Source: CAZIKF01 sp964539825
GTDB taxonomy: Bacteria; Muiribacteriota; UBA6191
DNA: 64,000 nucleotides
Assembly (NCBI GenBank): GCA_964539825.1
Contig: CAZIKF010000004.1
Location: 62,001-126,000 of the forward strand
Direction: 5' to 3'
The notes below the pieces were generated by a model. That model was not told the DNA's origin and ran no database searches. It saw only the letters and a program-made list of their open reading frames with translations. The position numbers and the translations under genes were made by a program. This document shows positions 60,330 to 64,000 of the stretch, one piece after another. The number at the start of each line of letters is the position of its first letter. Position 1 is the first letter of the stretch.

Positions 60330-60764
60330 TTACCTCTTTTTGCCAAACTTGATTTTCTGGTTCAGGGCAAATTTTCCAGGACCTGTAAGAAAAAGTGCAA
60401 GGTAGATAGTAAGAAATTCCAGGGCGTGGGAAGCGCCTTTCCATCCACTTTTAACTGCTTCCGGGGGAAGGCTGAGATGTTTATATGCAGCAACCATCAT
60501 AGTTAAGAACAGTAAAAGGCAGGCTATGCGAAATCCAAAGCCCAGGATGAGCATGATGGAACCGAAGAATTCAGCAAACGCCGCGGAAAATCCCCACAGA
60601 ATGGGCCAGAAAGTGATTCCGAACTGACTCATACTTGTGCCCAGTTTGGCCCAGTATTCAGGACCCCCGCTGATTTTGCCCCAGCCATGAAACAAAGCCA
60701 TGCTCAGGCCGATTCCAAGCCTTAATACAAACAATCCAGCATCAATAAACTTCTCTTTACCCAT
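60330..60764 (-). CDS. DoxX-family membrane protein
   Basis: The 144-residue protein has four membrane helices and the DoxX layout: RLGIGLSMALFHGWGKISGG in helix 1, then FAEFFGSIMLILGFGFR and YLALFLTGPGKFALNQK at the C-terminus. DoxX proteins are linked to oxidative stress or quinone/thiosulfate metabolism. ATG with GGGGAAG ribosome-binding site. A single gene between two repeats. Confidence 0.87.
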   Translation of the reverse strand: MGKEKFIDAGLFVLRLGIGLSMALFHGWGKISGGPEYWAKLGTSMSQFGITFWPILWGFSAAFAEFFGSIMLILGFGFRIACLLLFLTMMVAAYKHLSLPPEAVKSGWKGASHALEFLTIYLALFLTGPGKFALNQKIKFGKKR

Positions 60765-60853
60765 TTTCTTCCCCGGCCTTTTTAAGCTATTGTATCTATA
60801 ATCACTTTCAATAACCTAAAATTGAATCCCGTCAGTCCTTTTTCTCACCTGAT

Positions 60854-60881
60854 AATTTACTGGCCCGTCCTCTTAATCTCC
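60854..60881 (+). repeat. dispersed repeat copy
   Basis: AATTTACTGGCCCGTCCTC then TTAATCTCC, three changes from consensus. Separates the DoxX and Fic units. Confidence 0.8.
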
Positions 60882-60910
60882 CCCATTGGGCAATGACATA
60901 AGAACTAGCC

Positions 60911-60963
60911 ATTACCCATTTAATTACCCACTCTTACCCATTGATTCTAGCAGAATTAGAAAC
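60911..60963 (+). repeat. TTACCCA-containing direct repeat, copy downstream of fic
   Basis: 53 bp with three TTACCCA motifs 10-12 bp apart followed by the palindrome ATTCTAGCAGAAT. Matches 62215-62266 with three mismatches and one indel, in the same orientation. The two copies flank the Fic gene. Confidence 0.85.
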
Positions 60964-61024
60964 CCAAACAGCCCCTTTCCTTCATATATGAGAATTGAAG
61001 GTGGAGTTGAGTGAGGACACTTTT

Positions 61025-61130
61025 CCCGCAACTAAAGGTCACTAACCGCGAACGAAGTGAGAGGAGCGAAGACCTGGCGCAGCCCCGTAAACCTGTAGAG
61101 TAAGCGCTGTGTTTGCGCTCGGCTATCTTT
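61025..61130. other. structured non-coding stretch downstream of fic
   Basis: The 182 bp between the direct repeat and the fic stop hold no gene. It is GC-rich compared with its surroundings and contains GCGAACGAAGTGAGAGGAGC, GAAGACCTGGCGCAGCC and the hairpin AGCGC/GCGCT at 61103-61120. It may encode a small RNA or be a repeat remnant; its CGAAGACCTG bears slight likeness to the 159-bp element core. Confidence 0.3.
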
Positions 61131-61145
61131 GCATCGCAAATGAAT

Positions 61146-62201
61146 TCAATCCCTAACCGGCATTTTCAGACTGTACCTTACGCCTCTTCCCTTCCCTGAC
61201 GCTTCAATATGTCCGCTATCCACAAGGGACTTGAGGTAGAATTTGATCGTGTTTCTGTTGGAACCGGTAATCTCCTGGATTTCGCGGTTGGTGATCCTCC
61301 CCCTAGTTTGCAGTATCTCTAAAATCTTCTGGGAAAGTGGGGGGAGCCTATCGAGTAGGTGCTCCGTCTCAAGTTTTTTGAGAAGATGGTTTTTCTGATC
61401 TGCCATGCACATTAAAAAAAAGGTGATCCATTCATTGAGAAGGGAATTGTCCGTATACAGTGTGGACTGTCCCCTTCTGAGATTCAGGTAGTACAGCTCC
61501 TTATTGTTCTCAATGATTCGCTCTAATGAGCTGTAGATCACGTATTCATAGCCGCATTGGATTAAAAGTAGAGTTGTCAGAATCCTGGAAAGCCTTCCGT
61601 TGCCGTCCTGGAATGGATGAATCGCCAGAAAATGCACCGTGAAAACGGCAATGACAAGAAGTGGATGGATTTTACCGGACTCGAAGGCATGGCTGGTCCA
61701 TTCGAGAAGCTCCTGCATTTTATACGGAGTTTCCAATGGCGAGGCAGTTTTGAAGATGATGCTAATGTCCTTGCCGTTCTCATCAAAGGCGGCCACACTA
61801 TTTTCCAGTTTTTTGTATTCTCCCCTGTGCCGCTCATCCTTTGTGCTGAAGGCAAGAAGTGTGGCATGGAGCTGTTTGATATGGTTTTCATCCAGTCTGA
61901 TGGCATCGAAAGAGTCGAATATCAGCTCCATTCCTTTGGCGTATCCCGCGACCTCTTGCTGATCCCTGGTACGAAACGAAGTTCTTTTCAGATTATTGAG
62001 AAGGGATTCCACCTCAAGATCTGTAAGCGTCACGCCCTCTATGCGAGTGGATGAGGCCACGGATTCGATGGTAGCTACCTTCTTGAGTAGTTGCAAACGA
62101 TCGGGGGATAGTCTCCCAAAGACCTGCCAGCTTCCTTTAAAGGTGTCTATCTGGGATACCAGATTGAGAATTTCATTGCTTGGATTGATCGAAATTTCCA
62201 T
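61146..62201 (-). CDS. Fic-family protein with self-inhibition motif and winged helix
   Basis: The 351-residue protein has the Fic catalytic motif HPFQDGNGRLSR, which transfers AMP from ATP to a target protein hydroxyl. An N-terminal inhibitory motif SSTRIEG places it among self-inhibited class II Fic proteins. The C-terminal 70 residues are a winged helix (ITNREIQEITGSNRNTIKFY), so it may bind DNA and regulate itself. Such Fic proteins can be stand-alone toxins or regulators. The ATG at 62201 is preferred over the TTG at 62204. The TTACCCA repeat upstream at 62215-62266 overlaps the likely promoter. Confidence 0.92.
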   Translation of the reverse strand: MEISINPSNEILNLVSQIDTFKGSWQVFGRLSPDRLQLLKKVATIESVASSTRIEGVTLTDLEVESLLNNLKRTSFRTRDQQEVAGYAKGMELIFDSFDAIRLDENHIKQLHATLLAFSTKDERHRGEYKKLENSVAAFDENGKDISIIFKTASPLETPYKMQELLEWTSHAFESGKIHPLLVIAVFTVHFLAIHPFQDGNGRLSRILTTLLLIQCGYEYVIYSSLERIIENNKELYYLNLRRGQSTLYTDNSLLNEWITFFLMCMADQKNHLLKKLETEHLLDRLPPLSQKILEILQTRGRITNREIQEITGSNRNTIKFYLKSLVDSGHIEASGKGRGVRYSLKMPVRD

Positions 62202-62214
62202 CAAAAGATCCCTG

Positions 62215-62266
62215 ATTACCCATTAAATTACCCACTCTTACCCATTTATTCTAACAGAATTAAAAC
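62215..62266 (+). promoter_or_regulatory. TTACCCA iteron block upstream of fic (direct repeat copy 2)
   Basis: Three TTACCCA motifs 10-12 bp apart, about one DNA turn, then the palindrome ATTCTAACAGAAT. The block begins 13 bp upstream of the fic start. An operator for the protein's own winged helix is a natural guess, but an identical block downstream of the gene argues also for a flanking repeat. Confidence 0.5.
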
Positions 62267-62551
62267 TCGAGTGTCTTCCCGCCTTCCTTGTTTACCCCCT
62301 TTCTTCCACCAGATTCAGTTGGTGAGAAAACCAGTGTTTCAAATCAGGGATAGCAAAATCACTCAAAACCAGGGCCAATCCAGAAAACTAATCCCGCTCC
62401 CTTTTCGTGGATCATTCGATGATGAGCAAAAGGTTACCTGATTCCGATTTTTGCCCAGCTAGATTTACCGTGTGGAGAATTTTCTAGATCGTTTCATAGG
62501 GTTTGAATGCAGTTTTAGATTCTGGAGTGTTTTTCCAAGTAGTCTTCCAGC

Positions 62552-62578
62552 AAATTTTCTAGCCCGTCCCCTCAATCT
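62552..62578 (+). repeat. dispersed repeat copy
   Basis: AAATTTTCTAGCCCGTCC then CCTCAATCT, one or two changes from consensus. The 285 bp between the iteron block and this copy hold no recognisable gene. Confidence 0.85.
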
Positions 62579-62840
62579 AATGCTCTGCCCCAATGAGCAA
62601 AAAATGCGGGTGGCTCTGTGCAATGGGGTCCCTGCGGAGTGTAGAGCGTCGCAGGGTGAATGTGGGTTTAGATGGTACGCAGATTACAATGAGATTCAGC
62701 CGTGTCATCACCTGAGGGTGATGCTCGGCGTCGGTTGCTATGGTACTGGCCCAAGTCCCTTCGCAAACGAAGCGTAGTGGGGTAAATTGCCGGAGACAGG
62801 ACCCGCAGGCACGGAGCACGTTTTTGACCAAACAAAAAGT
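62579..62840. other. repeat-bounded unit without a recognised gene
   Basis: The stretch has an unusual, GC-rich composition. It holds a hairpin (CATCACC and GGTGATG near 62705-62722) and a small palindrome TTCGCAAACGAA. An 84-residue minus-strand frame and a 101-residue plus-strand frame cross it, but neither shows membrane, signal or domain features. It looks like a non-coding cassette or a degraded gene. Confidence 0.35.
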
Positions 62841-62885
62841 GTTCTAGCCCGTCCTCTTAATCTCCGGAGACAGAACCCGCAGGCA
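62790..62885 (+). repeat. 22-bp direct repeat on both sides of a dispersed repeat
   Basis: CCGGAGACAGGACCCGCAGG at 62790 and CCGGAGACAGAACCCGCAGG at 62864, each extended by CA, differ by one base. The second follows immediately after the dispersed-repeat copy at 62841, overlapping its final CC. This suggests local duplication of cassette ends. Confidence 0.8.
62841..62865 (+). repeat. dispersed repeat copy
   Basis: GTTCTAGCCCGTCCTC then TTAATCTCC, close to consensus. Confidence 0.85.
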
Positions 62886-62907
62886 ATGCAGATTCTAATA
62901 TACGATT

Positions 62908-62937
62908 CTGGATACCGCGATCAAGTCGCGGTATGAC
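62908..62937. repeat. REP-like palindrome
   Basis: ATACCGCGA and TCGCGGTAT form a perfect 9-bp stem around TCAAG, flanked by CTGG and GAC. This layout resembles short palindromic repeats seen in many bacterial genomes; only one copy was noticed here. Confidence 0.6.
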
Positions 62938-63005
62938 CTGTAGGGTGCGGGTTTCAGCTTAACCGATAACCTATGAGTAATTAAGATTAGAATTGTCTCG
63001 TACTT

Positions 63006-63566
63006 TCATTGGAGTACGAGATCATTTTGATCTGTGTGCTCAAAGGTCTTTCCATAGATTTCCAGTATGGTTGTTTCTTGGTAGGAGAGCTTGCCATTTC
63101 CTACCGTGATTTTGTGAGAAAAAGCCGTAGTGCGTGCGTTAGCTGCCATGAAGGGTGACTGGATGATTTGCCAGTCCTTGTCAGCAGGGCTTGCAGCAAC
63201 TTCTAGGACAGTATTGCCGTCAGAATCAAGTTCACCCTTATTCGTTCCACCGGCAAGAACACAAACCCCCCGGGGAATGGTCAGGGAGTGCATTATGGTC
63301 CCTGTTTTTGAATCCCACATCCAATAGCCAGTTTCATCGTGAAAAACTTGGTTATTTGATTTCCGGCTTACAATTTGACGGTAATGAAGGACTGCCAATA
63401 CTTGTGATTGTGCATTGGTGACATCGCCTATTGCAGTGAAAGTGATGGTCTCGTAATAGGGATTGTTCTCCTCACCATCTGGCTCAGGCGCTATATCGAT
63501 CCCCTTGTCCCCCTTCCATACTCCAATTAATTCACTTAGTGGTCCATAGTTTACAGAATTACTCAT
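63006..63566 (-). CDS. nitrobindin/THAP4-like haem-binding beta-barrel protein
   Basis: The 186-residue protein has the small-barrel signature LIGVWKGDKG (GxWxGxG family motif) and a C-terminal strand pattern (KLSYQETTILEIYGKTFEHT) with a histidine that could be the haem ligand. These FABP-like proteins bind haem or small hydrophobic ligands. No signal peptide, so cytoplasmic. It stands alone between two dispersed repeats, the first of which lies 18 bp upstream of the ATG. Confidence 0.8.
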   Translation of the reverse strand: MSNSVNYGPLSELIGVWKGDKGIDIAPEPDGEENNPYYETITFTAIGDVTNAQSQVLAVLHYRQIVSRKSNNQVFHDETGYWMWDSKTGTIMHSLTIPRGVCVLAGGTNKGELDSDGNTVLEVAASPADKDWQIIQSPFMAANARTTAFSHKITVGNGKLSYQETTILEIYGKTFEHTDQNDLVLQ

Positions 63567-63583
63567 GGCCTTCTCCTTCTGTT

Positions 63584-63614
63584 GAATTTTCTAACCTGTT
63601 CCCTTAGTCTCTCC
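63584..63614 (+). repeat. dispersed repeat copy, diverged
   Basis: GAATTTTCTAACCTGTTCCC then TTAGTCTCTCC. It lies between the haem-binding barrel gene and the final hydrolase gene. Confidence 0.75.
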
Positions 63615-63709
63615 AAATGATCCCTTTCTCTCCCCACTGTTCCTTTCACCTTGGTTGGGTTTTGAGATCAAGTATTTCAGTTTCATAACCTGGATTAGGA
63701 GTTTTCTCC

Positions 63710-64000
63710 ATGTATCGATCCGTCTTCTTGATCATACCCTTTCTTTTAGCCTCAACAGCAAGTGCGAAATTGCCAGATTATTGCAAGGGAGCACCCATGC
63801 GCACAATTGCTGTTCCCATGTACCCAGGAACTGGAAACAGTTTAAAGTTCGACTATCGATACCAGTTTCATCACTCCGAAAACAGCCTCAGTAAACCTGT
63901 GGTTATCTATCTTCCTGGCGGTCCGGGAATGACCTCGATCAGTCAATACCACGATTCTCCCTTTGCTGTTTTACCACCGGGACTTCCAAACAGAATCTAT
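63710..64000 (+). CDS. exported alpha/beta hydrolase (proline iminopeptidase-like), 3' end outside window
   Basis: The frame runs from the ATG at 63710 to the window edge (97 residues). It has a signal peptide (MYRSVFLIIPFLLASTASA) and the oxyanion-hole motif VVIYLPGGPGMTS, typical of the prolyl aminopeptidase/alpha-beta hydrolase family; the catalytic serine would lie beyond the edge. It is the last visible unit of the repeat-separated region. Function beyond hydrolase is not determinable. Confidence 0.75.
   Translation, partial: MYRSVFLIIPFLLASTASAKLPDYCKGAPMRTIAVPMYPGTGNSLKFDYRYQFHHSENSLSKPVVIYLPGGPGMTSISQYHDSPFAVLPPGLPNRIY

Noticed and set aside
62577..62831. 84-residue minus-strand frame in the gene-less unit
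   Set aside because: No domain, signal or ribosome-binding site. The unusual Arg/Ser/Thr/Pro composition fits a chance frame in GC-rich non-coding DNA.
56278..63614. Classical integron attC sites
   Set aside because: The repeats lack the GTTRRRY/RYYYAAC core pair and a visible imperfect palindrome, and no integrase gene is present in the window. The region is therefore described as cassette-like only.
1..64000. tRNA, rRNA or insertion-sequence transposase genes
   Set aside because: None could be identified by eye on either strand. A tRNAscan or ISfinder run would be needed to exclude them fully.

Overview
The window is a chromosomal stretch of a diderm, heterotrophic bacterium. It encodes outer-membrane beta-barrels, signal peptidase II lipoproteins, pseudopilins, many signalling proteins (an EAL protein, a class III cyclase, a histidine kinase/response regulator pair) and type III glutamine synthetase. 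The gene style resembles Leptospira-like spirochaetes, but that placement is only an inference; no rRNA, tRNA or lineage marker is present. A 100-base run of N at 58533-58632 shows this is a draft scaffold.

Layout. 1-20 kb: a 5'-truncated histidinol-phosphate aminotransferase, a split PuuD-like membrane protein plus cytochrome c lipoprotein, superoxide dismutase, a degenerate-GGDEF/EAL protein, glycogen phosphorylase, methionine aminopeptidase, an exported S41 protease, an exported unknown protein, then a minus-strand run (UbiD decarboxylase, low-molecular-weight phosphatase, SDR, acidic repeat protein) and a plus-strand FecR-lipoprotein/pseudopilin operon. 20-34 kb: a zinc-ribbon membrane protein, exported phospholipase D-like protein with a coupled partner, Trm112-like protein, glutamine synthetase III, a TPR protein, an apparently exported nucleotidyltransferase-fold protein, DUF481 barrel, glycosyltransferase, enoyl-CoA hydratase and TrmB. 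34-40.5 kb: a tightly packed minus-strand operon with an alkyl-DHAP synthase-like enzyme, glycerol-3-phosphate dehydrogenase, SDR and TPR-methyltransferase, suggesting ether-lipid or glycerol-phosphate metabolism. 40.6-51.4 kb: two paralogous modules (barrel, small periplasmic binding-like protein, membrane sensor) flank an RND exporter; one ends in an adenylate/guanylate cyclase, the other in a histidine kinase plus response regulator. 51.5-55.8 kb: a four-gene cluster with overlapping ends: B12-binding radical SAM, YceI, type III polyketide synthase, FAD oxidoreductase. 55.9-64 kb: single unrelated genes on either strand, separated by a diverged short repeat (core CTAGCCCGTCCCCTTAAT).

Two things stand out as possibly undescribed. 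First, three copies of an exactly 159-bp imperfect palindrome (21659-21817 minus, 21992-22150 plus, 30552-30710 plus). Their outer stems differ in sequence but stay self-complementary, the central core is conserved, and in all three the last three bases of the element are the TGA stop codon of the gene that runs into it. Second, the repeat-delimited single-gene array at the right end looks like a cassette array, but no integrase or recognisable attC site is visible; the scaffold gap falls in one of these repeats.

The annotation comes from reading translations and motifs only. No database search was run, and start codons were chosen from ribosome-binding sites, overlaps and signal peptides where possible.
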